Source: Strobilurus pachycystidiatus (Eukaryota > Basidiomycota > Agaricomycetes > Agaricales > Physalacriaceae). Taken from it: a stretch of DNA of 64,000 bases. This document shows, piece by piece, positions 11,659 through 23,390 of this stretch (positions are counted from its first letter, which is position 1; every line of letters starts with the position of its first letter). The translations under genes and the position numbers were made by a program. The notes beneath the pieces were generated by a model. It was not told where the DNA came from, did no database searches, and saw only the letters and a program-made list of their open reading frames with translations. The DNA lies in contig JAHLMK010000003.1 of assembly GCA_019915135.1 (NCBI GenBank), forward strand, positions 1,984,001 through 2,048,000, in the 5' to 3' direction.

Positions 11659-12849
11659 TCATGCAACATTCGCAGTAAATCCAAAGACTAAGATGATCAA
11701 TGGTCATGTTGAGTAACGGTCAAAGTAGAAAGGCCAACCAACAACGTACCATCTGGACGCGCGTAATGTCCCACGACATCTAGATCAAACTTTCCACGAA
11801 TGCAATCGTCAAGGTCAATCGTCGCTGTTAGGACTCCCTCGCCTTTCAAGAGAGGACCAGCCAGGACTTGCCCAAGAGGGCTTATGATAACACTTCCCCC
11901 AGCAATCATCACGTTGCCTGGATCACGCTTGTTAGCGTCGTAAACTGGACGATCAGCGGGATAATCCTTCTCCTCCGCATATTGGCAGGAGGAGAGCACG
12001 AAGCAGCGACCTTCAAGCGCGATATGAGTCATCGAGTTCTGCCACACCGGCCGGGCATCCACAGTGGACACGCAGTAGAGTTCCGTTCCTTTCGAATAGT
12101 AATAATATCGCACTATGGCAGTCAAGGGTTAGTTAGTTCAGAAAGTTATTAAAGTGGCGCGGACCATACATAAAGGCATCATGTTCTCCCTGAAGGGGCC
12201 GGGCGTCAGCTAATGCCATGGAGTGAGGTGTGGAGGCACCTTACCAGCAGATGGCACCAGTAATCTTGGTCTTTACCACGTTGTTGCCTTCCCCGATGAA
12301 TTGCTGCTCGATAACGGGTAAAGTAGACCCATCGCCTTGGCCCCAGATCAGGCGCTCCGATGCAGTCGGTGCGAGCTTGCGATGCTTGGCGACAAGCCCA
12401 TGCTCAGGATCGACGAAAATCTGGCAGCAGTACAACGTCCCCCCCTCGCGTTCGATAACGCCGACAACCAGAAAGACACCCGTATCGCGCGCGATGGCTT
12501 CCACTCGGGAAAGCGCGGGAGACGGCACCTCGATTGCTGCGGCATGATAACGCACGAATTCATTACGCCCTTCTGCCGTCCTATCCCCAACGACGGCACC
12601 AAAGGTGGACATCTTTGGGTAGCCACCGATGCTGTAAACATTCCGCTTGACATTCTAGACTTGTCATACATAGGGCGGACTACGGACATACAAGGCTTCG
12701 GGGAAGACGGCCAGCTGTGTGTTATCGCGGTCTTTCGCGAGACGAGTCAGCTGGTCTAGTTTCTGGATCGTGGCGTCGAGATCATATGCCTGACAGCATG
12801 TCTGGACGACAGAGACACGAAGCGTGCGCGTTGTTCGGCTGTCCGACAT
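11659..12849 (-). CDS. Nitrilase (carbon-nitrogen hydrolase family)
   Basis: Five exons on the minus strand: 12849-12692, 12631-12245, 12189-12170 (20 nt), 12112-11750 and 11687-11659. They encode 318 residues. The catalytic triad is complete: Glu51 (FPEAF, spliced across intron 1), Lys138 (HRKLAPT) and Cys181 (GAICWEN, with the Trp codon split by intron 2). The motifs GQGDGSTLPV and GHYARPDV are typical of true nitrilases that convert nitriles to carboxylic acids and ammonia. The natural substrate is not evident; cyanide hydratase is a close relative and cannot be fully excluded. It is transcribed divergently from GID8, 180 bases away. Confidence 0.9.
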
Positions 12850-13029
12850 CGTGGAAGCTGGGAAGGAGCTGCACAGTCTGCCACGGTTAATTATTGCATT
12901 CGTCACTTGTCGAGAATGCGGATCAGGCGACGCGATGCTGATCAGATGTGATCAGGCCAAGGCAGAGCCCTGCCCTAAAGTGTGTGAGGTGATTGCCTTA
13001 AAAGGCTGTCCTGCCAATTGGTTCTCCTC

Positions 13030-14087
13030 ATGGTACGTCCAAGCGCAGCCGGCATGCTTCTCGCTTTTCTAACATTCAGGCTGGGTTAGTCGACTCCAAA
13101 AATACAGATTCGGGAGGAAGAATGGGACCGGCGCATGCACGAGGTTCAAGTGTCTAAATCGTGAGTTTTCATCTATCTTTCTCGGTGATGAAAAAAAATA
13201 TTGGGAATCTCTCTGAATTCCATGAAGAGTGAAATATATATACATTTATTACCTGAACCTCCTCTCCGTCGTGTTTTATCATTGTTCGCATTCTGACGCT
13301 TCCTTGCTTCAGCGACCTCAACCGTCTCATCATGGACTACCTCGTCATCGAGGGATACAAATCTGCGGCGGAAGAGTTCAGCCAAGAAGCCAGCATGGCA
13401 CCTCCCGTCGATTTCGACAGCATGGAAAGCCGCATGAATATCCGCGAAGCCTTGCAACGAGGTGACGTTGAAGATGCCATAACGCGAGTCAACGACCTGA
13501 ATCCTGAGGTGAGTTTCTGCGTCCAATTCCTCTCTTTCAGTGGGGACTGCATATGATTAAACCGTTTCATGCACCACTCTCAGACCTTCGGGTCAGTGAT
13601 GAGATTTGTAAACACCAAAACTTCAGTCTTCAATATGATTCTGCGTCCCTTATCCCGCGCATTCTCTTCCCATTTACTAATCGACCCTTTCCAGATACTC
13701 GACACGAACCCCGCTCTGTATTTCCATCTGCAGCAGCAAAAGCTGATTGAATACATACGACATGGCCGCATCGCTGACGCAATACAGTTTGCACAAGAAG
13801 AACTTGCGCCACGGGGGGAAGAGAGCACCGAGTTCCTGTCGGAGCTGGAACGGACCATGGCGCTTTTGGCGTTCGATACGACGTCCACGACACCGACGTC
13901 TATTTCTGAACTGCTATCTCCGGCGCAGCGGCTCAAGACAGCAGGCGAGGTGAATGCAGCGATTCTGGAAAGCCTGAGTCAGGGGAAGGAAGTTAAATTG
14001 GCTGGACTGCTGAAGCTCATGGGGTGGGGCGAAGCGACGTTGGAGCAGCGCGCCGAGTTTCCCAAGCTGGCCAGTGCAGCCATATGA
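13030..14087 (+). CDS. GID8: GID/CTLH ubiquitin-ligase subunit Gid8 (LisH-CTLH-CRA)
   Basis: Exons 13030-13032 (ATG alone), 13108-13160, 13313-13508 and 13695-14087 give 214 residues, close to animal TWA1/GID8. The LisH motif is LNRLIMDYLVIEGYKSAAEEF, followed by CTLH (IREALQRGDVEDAITRVNDL) and CRA (YFHLQQQKLIEYIRHG ... AIQFAQEEL). Gid8 is a core scaffold of the GID/CTLH E3 ligase, which in yeast degrades gluconeogenic enzymes. The start is uncertain. Using the ATG at 13030 requires a 75-nt intron directly after it; otherwise translation could begin at the Met at 13135 inside exon 2. Intron 3 is 186 nt, about three times the local norm. Confidence 0.87.
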
Positions 14088-14504
14088 AGACTGGATGGGA
14101 AGCATGATATTTGTATGGACTGTCGACTGTTAGTGTGGAATGGATGTATTTCTAGAATGTAATATGGCGTACTCGGAGAAAGCCTGGCAGTGTGTGCACT
14201 GTGTTGTGATTAATCTCCCGCTATCGTCTGAGTTTGGTTCGGCTTTGAGAGAATGTCGTTTCTGGAAAAACACTTGAGCTCGGAGGCAATTGGAAGACTC
14301 TCAGTCGCTGACCTAATCTGGTGCTCTGTGGACCTTGCCTCTTCCACTATACCGTCCTGCCAGGCCTTGCTCGCCACACAAGCCCCAGCAGCGCCCGGAC
14401 TGAAGCGATTGAGGCGCGCGCTACCCTGACAGCCATCCTGCTCCGCCCGGACGACGACGACGAGGCCGCTTGACCGACGAGCACCCCATCATTTATTCGC
14501 CTCG
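14088..14504. other. Intergenic between GID8 and BCK1-type kinase
   Basis: 3' flank of GID8 and promoter side of the kinase gene, both on the plus strand. A pyrimidine-rich tract precedes the kinase ATG, as is common upstream of fungal genes. No other feature seen. Confidence 0.5.
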
Positions 14505-17500
14505 ATGTCAGAGATCTCCAGAGTGCACAAACCCCGCTATGTCCTCCACGTATTCAACAAGGGCTCGGACTCGGACAGCAGCGACGACGACGAAAGGATG
14601 AGCCACGGCAATGCCAACTATGCCTACAATCCCCCTCCATTACCGGCCCTGTCCAGATCCCCGCCACTGCCGCCCTCGCCATTAACGACCAACATCCCGA
14701 CGCGCACTCCCCGCCTATCAGCGTCTCGCCAGTCGCTCTCCTCGCCATCCAGCACCAGCTCGCCCGCTGCCGAAGAGCCGACGCCCAGCACCGACGAATC
14801 GACCTTCACCGAGAGATCCCATCGCGCAGATATTCCCCCAATCACGACGACCCGCGGCGTCACCGGGAAATTCCTGCACGGTCTCAAGTCGCCCTTCCAG
14901 CACAAATCCCCGCATCCCCGGCCCCAGCCGCCGACTCCATCGACCTCTGTTCCCACCACCGTGCGTGTCCTGTGCCCGTGCATGGCTCATTCAGCTCGCT
15001 GACATGTCTTTATCCTAGTCGCCGACCGTATCGACGCCCGACTCGTACACCTCCACATCCAGCATTGGCTCGTCCTCGACAGTGTCAGATCGTGTTCTCA
15101 TCCTTGCAACCGCCGACTCCGACCGCTATGTCAACGTCGACATCACGGGCGCAAAAAGTGCAGATTACATCCGCGAGTGCGTCTTTGCAAAGGTATGTCC
15201 TCTCCTGTCTGCCCCCGTTGTCCGCGTGCCTCACCTCCCGGTCCCAGCTGAACATTCAAGATGACGAGCAGTCCCACTTTTCCATCTATCGAACTGAAAT
15301 AGGCTATTTCGCTCTTGGAGAAGCCTTATCGGACGAAAAGCTTATGGAACTCTGCCGGCTCAATGGTGATTCGAAGGGTTCCCTCAAGCTTCTCGTCTCG
15401 CACTCTTCTGCTACAGTACACGAGCAGGCGCGGCCTTCCGCATGCCTTTCCCCTTCAGCAAACACCATTCCTCCGCCTGTTCTGCCCGTCTACAACTCTG
15501 CCGTATCAACTCTGCCGCTCAGGCCTCGTCGACGGTCGCGCTCTCGGCACGGCAGTCTCTCTTCGGTGGCTAGCGAACAAATGACTACTGAAGTCTCCGC
15601 TGGTTACGAAGCGGATCTTGATAATGCTGAGCGAGAACCTGCCCATCGGCCCACACCCGTCCGTCCATTACCACCGATAAATCCTATGGCCAACTCTGTT
15701 CCCGCATCACCCGGCAGGCGCCCAAACGGCCCAGCCAGAGCACCGTCCCCAAGACCCTCCCGATCAAACACACCTTCACCGCCCGTTGTTTCTGAGCGTA
15801 CACGTGCCCAAGAGGCCGCCGTCGTACAAGATCGGTACGGAAACATTGTACCTGCTCCGCCACCACCACCGCCACTGTCGCCCCATCGTCCCACTTTCGC
15901 GGTTCATGATGACCAGGCTTTAACGCCTCCTCGCTCGCGTCATATCCGCTCCGGGTCCGATGCAGCGGCTGAACGCGAGCACGTACTGGAGGCCTCGGAG
16001 CAGCACATGCAAAGTGCAGGTCAACGGTGGCGCACTAACGGACGCTTAAATGCCCAACCCTCCAGAGATACTCTGCGAGATCGGAAAGCGAGAGGACCGA
16101 TGCCACAGGAAGACAGCCTGGACCGATCTGACTCATGGGTCCTCGTGCGCAACAACGAAGGGTCTTCTCAGACCAGTTATGATACAAAGTCGTCTTCCCC
16201 GTCCCAAGCCCGTCAATCCCCAATCAAACGCATGGCTCGAAATCAGCAGCCATTATCTCCTGCGCGCTACAACAAAGCTCCTGCTTATTCTGGCAGTCCC
16301 CTAACCATCCCAGCCGCCCCTCGACACCCTCCTCCCAATGTCCCGATGATGTCCCAAGACTCTCGGCCAGGTCCATCGAGAGCCCCTGGACAGCCTGTGC
16401 CCGCTAATTTCATTGTCACCTGGAAAGGAGAAGAGAAGGGAGATCACAAGTTGACGCCCACTACCGGCACAGCTCCTTGGAATCATCGCTCGCTGAAGGG
16501 TGCCAAGAGTATGGATAGTCTTCGGGCTGGGTCGATACCACCGATGCTGCAACCTGGGACTCGACGGGGCAACGGTCAGTTGCGTACCAACAACTTGGGA
16601 TTCGCTCCCAAGTCCTATGAAACACGACCTCAGCCGCAGCCGCGACCATTACCGTCACAGTCCCAGTACACCGGTCGCGCTTCATCGTCGGCTTACACTG
16701 GTGGATACATGTCACCAAATGGGACCGAACCATACCCACGCCCGCATTCTGCGCTGAGCGACGTTATGACCTCGCCAACGAACCAGTATCAGCAGCGACC
16801 ATACTACCAGACAGCGAACCCAAGCACGGACTATATGGCTTCAGGTCGCTCTCCGCCAACATCTCATTCTCACTTACCTCTAGTTCCCTCCTCCAGACAA
16901 AAATCTCGCCCTGATTCCAGCAGCACCGTCGTCCTTACTTCGTCACCTCCGCAAAGTCCGGTCAGCCCCCAGAGCCCCCGGTCTTTACCTGCTGATAGGC
17001 ACCTGAGGGAGTTGTCGAGGAGCTCTGTGGACACAGCATCATCTGATGCAACACTGAATGCGCAAGACCATGGCTGGCTTCTCCGAGCTGTAATGCAGTC
17101 CTCGAACAGCTCCGAAGCAACTGTCGTACCTCTCCATCCTCCACCAGACAAAAACACCGCTTTCTCCGCATCAACCTCTTCCATCGAGATGCCTCCTCCC
17201 TCCGCAATGTATGACGACTCTGACAGTGATCATGATGATACCGGCACGTCGTCGATGTGGGCTAAACCTCCGGAGCGCCCGGTGCTGACCGTTCACATCG
17301 AAGGCACAAACGGACAGCCAGGATCATTACCTAGTGCTCTGCAGTCCGGCGGCTCACAGGCTACGCCCCATTCTGGGTCTCGGAGAGCTCCGTCTCCTAC
17401 ATCTGGAAAGAGAGGGAGAGGTCGGGGAAGTACATTTACCGACATGCGTGATTCTTCCTGGGCACCTCGGCCTCCGCCAGAGGACGTGTACGAGCGCCTG

Positions 17501-19026
17501 GAGGAGTTCTTCCCAGAACATGATCTCGATAAGCCCGTTATTGAGGCCAATTCTGGAGGAACGTCTCCGACGGCTGGTGAACAGCTCCCGCCGCCACCAG
17601 AGGCGCCACCTCAAGAGGACACTATCATTCCATTACCGCCTATACCGGCAGCACCACCGCCGGAGAAGTCGCGGATGAAGGGAAAGAAATCCATTCGTGT
17701 TGTTGCTGAAGAACACAAGAGGCGTATCAACCGTGTTTCGCGACAAGATCCTGCAGCTTATAACGCGAGTGTATTACGAAAGCGAAGCACGAAGCTGTGG
17801 GGCAGTCGGCTGGAAGAGGTAACGCCAGCACAGGCGAAAGCCAACATGGGTGTATCTCTTCCGGATTCTCCTTCTGGAGGCCCAAGTACGTCTTATTCCA
17901 GCTATTGACTGCCATTCTTGGTGTATTGACCACTGCATTTTCTACAGCTACGTTCAAATGGGTCCGCGGCGAGCTGATCGGGAAGGGTAGCTATGGGCGT
18001 GTTTACCTTGCGCTGAACGCCACGACGGGGGAGATGATTGCTGTGAAGCAGGTTGAGATGCCTAGAACTGCCAGCGATAAGAACGATTCCCGTCAAGTGA
18101 ACGTTGTGCAATCCCTCAAACTCGAGAGCGAGACGCTGAAGGATCTCGACCACCCGAACATTGTGCAATATCTTGGATTTGAGGAGACGCCTGCGAATCT
18201 GAGCATGTGAGTGCGGGAACTGGTGTTCCTGATGGGTATGCTGACGGGATTCTTTACAGCTTTCTGGAATATGTTCCGGGTGGTTCTATTGGTAGCTGTC
18301 TTTTGAAGCACGGCAAATTTGCGGAGGACGTCTCCAAATCGTTCACGAAGCAGATCTTGAGTGGGCTTGAGTACCTGCATTCCAAAGGGATCTTGCACCG
18401 AGTATGTTTGTTCCTCCCCACCTCGCATAGCCTGTTCTAACCTTCATGCAGGACCTGAAAGCCGACAACATCCTCGTGGAGATGTCTGGCGTGTGCAAGA
18501 TTTCAGACTTTGGTATCTCGAAGAGAACGCAGGACACAGCTGGCGGGGCTGAGACGGCCATGAAAGGGACGGTTTTCTGGATGGCACCCGAAGTCGTGAG
18601 CGCATCGAAAGGGAAAGGCTACAACTTCAAAGCGGACATATGGAGTGTCGGCTGCGTGGTGCTGGAGATGTGGGCGGGAACGCGTCCGTGGCAAGGAGAC
18701 GAGATGATGGCGGTTATGTTCAAGGTCGGTGTCCTCGTGTTTGTTTGTGTCGTTGCTGTCGCTCATGTCTCTACCTCGACAGCTATATCAATTGAGACAA
18801 CCGCCACCTGTTCCGGAGGGCATCACCCTCACTGAGCTGGCGGACGACTTCCGGCAGAAATGCTTTGCTATGTATGTTGCCATCCCCCCCTCCTTTAGAC
18901 TGAACAGAAATCCTGACAACCCTCCCTCGCAGAAACCCTGACGAACGACCATCCGCCCAGGAGCTACAGAACCACAGATATCTAACGGTCACCCCCGGTT
19001 GGGTTTTCGTTGACTTTCTACACTGA
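14505..19026 (+). CDS. BCK1: MAP kinase kinase kinase of the cell-wall integrity type (Bck1/Mkh1)
   Basis: Eight exons: 14505-14960, 15019-15192, 15248-17885, 17948-18206, 18260-18401, 18452-18724, 18783-18871 and 18933-19026, for 1374 residues. A ubiquitin-like Ras-binding domain lies near residues 175-260 (VLILATADSDRYVNVDITGA ... IYRTEIGYFALGEALSDEKL). A long disordered Pro/Ser-rich middle follows. The kinase domain starts near residue 1092. It has the glycine loop GELIGKGSYGRVY, Lys in IAVKQVE, HRDLKADN, DFGISK and APE. The pairing KWVRGELIGKG is the Bck1/Mkh1 signature. The kinase would act between protein kinase C and the MKK/MPK1 pair. Translation might instead begin at an internal Met (residue 32). 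Confidence 0.92.
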
Positions 19027-19532
19027 CTGTCCGTCTCTCTTTCAATTTGCGCATCTATTACGATCATTCACATCTATAACTTTCTTGCTACTCCGACATT
19101 TCCTTCTTTGTTGTTCATGTCATTTGTTTAGTGTTTAGTTTAGTACCCATCTGTAGCCATTTATTAATGTCTAATAAATACACTGTGAAACATCATACAT
19201 TCTCCAGGATTTGCCTGACGAGGACGCGTACCAGTACATGTCTTGATCGATCAATTGATAACAGCTACAAGCCTCTGACTTCTACAGTCACTTAGCCAAC
19301 TGGCTGTCGTGAGACCGATCCTCTCCTTCCTACTCTCATGGCACAGCACATCTCTGGGATACTGACCGAGTAATATCGACAGAGCCTGGACAAGCGCTGA
19401 TGCGGCGTGTGCACTGTGATCAACTGTTCATCAATTGTGAGCCCACATACTCAATTGCTCGTTGGTTCGGAGGCACACAGTTTCCGCCATCGTTTCCCTT
19501 AACCATCTCAGCGGTGTCGTGTCCCACCGGCA
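19027..19532. other. Intergenic between kinase and hydrolase
   Basis: AT-richer 3' flank after the kinase stop, then the upstream region of the hydrolase. No open frame or repeat is convincing. Confidence 0.5.
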
Positions 19533-20823
19533 ATGACTCGAAAGCTCTTCACATATCGGCACCAGCCTCTAAAGCTCCTCTACATCACTTCCAGAGGCCT
19601 CTCACTGATCCTATTCTGCATACCCTGGTGGACCCTGCGCAACCTCCTCCCCTCCTGGCGCCCCAGGCCGGATTGGAATTTGGGGCACTGCTTGATGGTT
19701 GAGGTGTTCAATGTTGTGGCCACTATCATGCTGCAGACGTCTTTGCCTGCTCAGCCCGCGTTGGCCAACGCAGGGGGATTCGTGGCGATTGAACCCACCC
19801 CCGAGCTCATCGTTGGGGATATTAAGCGTTATGCTGAAATGAACGATGTGCAACCTGCGCGCGTCGGGGGGTTCTGGCATGGCCTGGGCGAGAGAGGTAC
19901 GGTGGGCCCGGGCCCGGGACACCGAGCATTCCCAGGAGAGAAGGTCATCTTTCATTTGCATGGTAAGTAAGTTTAATGATGCTTGCAGCCTCTGTGACAG
20001 TATGATGAATCTTCGTAACGTCTCATGATCAGGTGGTGGATTCGTCGTAAGTTTTGTCTATTTCTTGGTCGAGGCTCCAGATTTATAAATTATACGTGTT
20101 GCATAGATGGGAACTGGCTCGCCATCAGATCTCCTTACCGCTAGCGTAGTCGACGGGCTCCTGAAACACTGCCCTCAAATCTCTCGCGTCTTTGCCATGG
20201 AATATCGCCTTGCCAGTGGACCCCCACTGAAGATCCAGAACCCCTTCCCAGCAGCGCTCATCGATGTCATCGCTGGCTACCACTATCTCGTTGATACAGC
20301 TGGAATCGAGCCCCGGAACATTATCATCAGCGGTGACTCGGCTGGCGGAGTCCTGGCATATCAGCTTGTCCGCTACCTCATCGCATCCAACATACCCGAC
20401 CTTCCTTGCCCCGGGCCGGGAGGTCTTCTCCTTCTCTCCCCTTCCGCCGATTCATCTTTGAGAGCCGCTCCTGGCTCTAGTATGATCGACAACGCCCGCT
20501 CTGACCTTGCGCGCACCTGGCTTTCCGCGCGGTACGGCGTCACGTCGCTTCTCGGCGGCGCACTGTCCGAGGACGAGCTCGACGATCCGTGGCTCTCGCC
20601 TGCCTTCGCTCCAAAAGGTCTCTTCGCGTCCTTCCCCCCGACGTTCATCCTGGCAGGCGAGGCGGGACTGTATTCGGGTTCTGCGGGATAGGATGAGGGC
20701 AGGCGAGGGGAAGGTGACGTACGTCGAGACGCATGGCGCGCCTCATGATGTTCCCAGCATTAGGCTGTTCGAGCGGAGGGGTTGAGAGGGATCGCGCAGT
20801 GGGTGAGCATGCTGTATTTGTAG
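19533..20823 (+). pseudogene. Alpha/beta hydrolase (esterase/lipase-like) with two compensating frameshifts
   Basis: Exons 19533-19962, 20033-20046 (14 nt) and 20107 onward. The N-terminus is hydrophobic (residues 20-35), so membrane anchoring is likely. The oxyanion motif HGGG is assembled across intron 1, and the nucleophile elbow GDSAGG is intact. After GEAGLYS the frame meets a stop at 20689-20691. The family sequence continues in the +1 frame (IRVLRDRMRAGEGKVTYVE, with His in GAPHD) until about 20775, then returns to the first frame (EGLRGIAQWVSML) and stops at 20821-20823. Read in one frame, the enzyme would lack its catalytic His. This is either a young pseudogene or two sequencing indels. 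Confidence 0.75.
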
Positions 20824-21081
20824 GCTCCTTGTGCGCTGTGAATGTACTTATGGGAACAAGTCCGAGCGGGTACGTCGTTGCTTGGATCAGCTCTCCACGT
20901 TCTGGCTTGCACGTCCACTGGCACTTGGGAGTTACAGAACCACAAATGACGTTGTGTCGGATTAGCAAGTAGAGATGTGCAAAGCGGGAGGGCGTGTCAG
21001 TCAGTTTTTGTGTAGCCATTAAATCATTGTCTCATGTGGCCTTCGTGGACAATCACAATCTCCCGTCACCAAAGGCAAACA

Positions 21082-21153
21082 TCTCTGATAGTATATCGGT
21101 TAGTACACGCGCCTGTCACGCGCGAAAGCTGGGTTCGACTCCCAGTCAGAGAG
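21082..21153 (+). tRNA. tRNA-Asp (anticodon GTC), intronless
   Basis: 72 nt fold as a full cloverleaf. The acceptor arms TCTCTGA and TCAGAGA pair over 7 bp with discriminator G. The anticodon stem CGCGC/GCGCG encloses the loop CTGTCAC, with anticodon GTC at positions 34-36. The T arm is CTGGG-TTCGACT-CCCAG. A-box and B-box (GGTTCGACTCC) are intact. A T-run at about 21169-21178 is the RNA polymerase III terminator. CCA is not encoded, as usual in eukaryotes. Confidence 0.95.
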
Positions 21154-21168
21154 CTAAGCGCCAGCAGC

Positions 21169-21178
21169 TTTTTTTTTT
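21169..21178 (+). terminator. Pol III T-run terminator of tRNA-Asp copy 1
   Basis: A run of ten T on the coding strand, about 16 bases after the discriminator base of the tRNA gene. Confidence 0.75.
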
Positions 21179-21720
21179 ACCTTTTCCTAATAAAAAGTTT
21201 AAAAGTCGTGACTCGTGAGTCGTCGCCGGCCTCGGGAGGAATGAGAAATTAGAATACGAAGTACCGCGAGCGAAGTAGTTCCTTGCGCCGGGCCTCAGGA
21301 GTCAAAGTAAGTAGTTACTAACTTAATACAATGTGGCGACTCGCGAGGAGGGGTTTTGATCTTGCGTAAGAGGACCCGGCGTTCCCTCCACTGGCGGACT
21401 AGCACTACCCCGCCACTTTCACTTTTTGCACCCCTCCTCGTTCTGGCCGTGTGTATGTGGAGAGCGGTGTAGGGGGAGGAGGGGAGGGGAAGGGGCGACC
21501 GTCTCCACCTTCCTCCACGCACATTGAGGATGTGGAGCAAGTGAGTTGCGCGGGGAGGGGATGAGGGGAGGGAGGGGGGAGGGGGGTAGGGACATCGACC
21601 CCTGACACGCGGATGCTATTACTATCTAACGCGCGTAGAGACGGACACACCGTTAGGTTAGTGTAAGCGCAGAAAACAAGACGCGAGCAATTGATATAAC
21701 ATCCACTGGCCCATGTTCAG
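21179..21720. other. Intergenic, GC-skewed low-complexity stretch
   Basis: Between tRNA-Asp copy 1 and the ACBP-ankyrin gene end. It holds G-rich tracts around 21470-21490 and 21550-21590 and no gene. The open frames across it are low-complexity proline/glycine translations. Confidence 0.5.
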
Positions 21721-22492
21721 CTATGTATCCCCCCGCAGCAGCGCCACGATCTGCACATGCCCCAGCTCGCTCGCCACATCACTCGGCGTCATCCCGTCCT
21801 GGTCCTGCTCACGTTAACACCGCAGTGAAGAAGGGGGGAAGATAACACGCACCAAGACGTCCCTCCTCGCGCCTCTGTGCAACAGCGCCTCAACGGCGCG
21901 TACGTCCCCCTTGTCCGCGGCGCGGTGTAATGGAGTGTATCCCTGTCATGGAGTGGTGTGAGGTTGGGGTGAGGGAGGGGGGAAGGGAAGGGGGAGTGGT
22001 ACGCACGAATTCGTCTATCGCATCGACATCTCCCTCTGCGTCGTGTCCCAAGACCTCCTGGTCCGGCGGCCGCGGCATAGCGCTGACCTTCATCCCGAAA
22101 CCCAGTCCAGCCTTGGACGCGGAGGTGGATGGGGCGTCGAGGTTGTCGTAGTCGATCTCGTCGTCGTCTTCAGGTTCTTCCGGTTTCGGTTCCGCGTCCT
22201 CCGTCCACCCCAGCCCCCTCGCCAGCTCCAAGTACCTCCTCTCCGCTTCCTCCCTGCCCTTCCCGTCCCCACCCAGCTCCTTCCCCAACGCGGCCCATGC
22301 ATCCCACTTGGCGCGCCCGGCGAAATCGAACATCCCCGGTCTCGGTTGGCTTGGAGGTGGGCTCGGGGAGGAGGTGACGTATTTGTACAGAGCGTACAGT
22401 TGTAGTTTCGTTTGCGTTGATGGGGTTGCAGAGGATGAGGCGGGGTTGGGACGGGAGAGGAACGCAGCGGCGGATTGGAATGCGGATGACAT
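21721..22492 (-). CDS. Acyl-CoA-binding domain protein with ankyrin repeats (ACBD6-like)
   Basis: Three exons on the minus strand: 22492-22007, 21942-21853 and 21804-21721, for 219 residues. Residues 1-95 form an ACBP domain: FQSAAAFLSR ... STQTKLQLYALYKYVT, PGMFDFAGRAKWDAW, then AERRYLELARGLGW. This holds the Tyr and Lys that bind the CoA moiety. An acidic linker follows (PEEPEDDDEIDYDNL). Two ankyrin repeats complete the protein (GYTPLHRAADKGDVRAVEAL, DGMTPSDVASELGHVQIVALL). This domain order matches ACBD6-type proteins, which bind long-chain acyl-CoA in the cytosol. Its ATG lies 209 bases from that of LSM5 on the other strand, so the two probably share a promoter region. Confidence 0.9.
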
Positions 22493-22701
22493 TGTTGGTG
22501 TTGGTGTTGGTGGCCGTGTGGGTAGATGACACCGATTGCGATCAAGCGCGTGTTTCAGTGAGTCAATCGTTCCAAGATTGTGAGTCTTGGTGATGACGGA
22601 GCAGAGCAGGCAAAAGTGGGATGACGGTCCAGAGCAGAGCAGAGCCCCGTTCCCGATCGCGATTCCCAAATCCAATCACTTGCCTCCTGCCACCACCACG
22701 C
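22493..22701. promoter_or_regulatory. Shared bidirectional promoter region, ACBD6-like / LSM5
   Basis: 209 bases separate the two divergent ATGs. The distance leaves room for only one promoter region. No element can be named with confidence. Confidence 0.5.
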
Positions 22702-23236
22702 ATGGCCTCCCAAATCCTGCCCCTCGAGCTCATCGACCGCTGCATCGGCTCCCGCATCTGGGTCATCATGAAGAGCGAGCGCGAGTTCTCCGGCACCCTC
22801 CTCGGCTTTGATGATTTCGTCAGTGCGTAAATCGCAGCCGAAACGACAAAGACGTGTGCTGACGATGTGTTTCTGTCCATCCGTGCTTTCTACCAATCCA
22901 CTTGTCCGTTTGCCCACCTCGTTCACCCCGTCCAGACATGGTCCTCGAAGACGTAACAGAATACGAACGCACCCCAACGGGGACGAAGCAGACGCGTTTG
23001 GCGCAGACGCTGTTGAACGGGAATAATATCTGTATGGTGCGTCCCCGCCCGTCCTGCCTCATTCCCTCCCATTCTTCCTCGTGCTTCTTTCTCTCGCCTT
23101 TCGTTCCTGGCTGCCTTTGTCTTCCTCCTTCTTTCGTTTGTCTTGCTTCGTCCTTCGTCCGCATCCAATCTTGCGCTAACTGATGTGTGTGTGTTGACAG
23201 CTCGTACCAGGGAGCGACGGGCCCGGGGATGCATGA
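22702..23236 (+). CDS. LSM5: U6 snRNA-associated Sm-like protein LSm5
   Basis: Exons 22702-22822, 22936-23036 and 23201-23236 encode 85 residues, the usual LSm5 length. Sm1 motif: [20 protein letters not shown], then [17 protein letters not shown] with the RNA-contact Asp-Phe-Val-Asn assembled over intron 1. Sm2: [15 protein letters not shown]. LSm5 is part of the LSm1-7 ring (cytoplasmic mRNA decay) and the LSm2-8 ring (U6 snRNP). The introns are 113 and 164 nt, longer than most in the window. Confidence 0.93.
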
Positions 23237-23390
23237 GCAGTGAACACTTGAGAGACAACAGAGGAACACGGTCGACGCGCCATGGTGTCTTGTATTATAG
23301 CTCACAGCTTGTGGTCAGCAGCAGTACTTTTCTGTTCTCTGCAACGGCCCGGCGCCTTGAATGAACCCACGTGTACGGCACAGTTTAACA

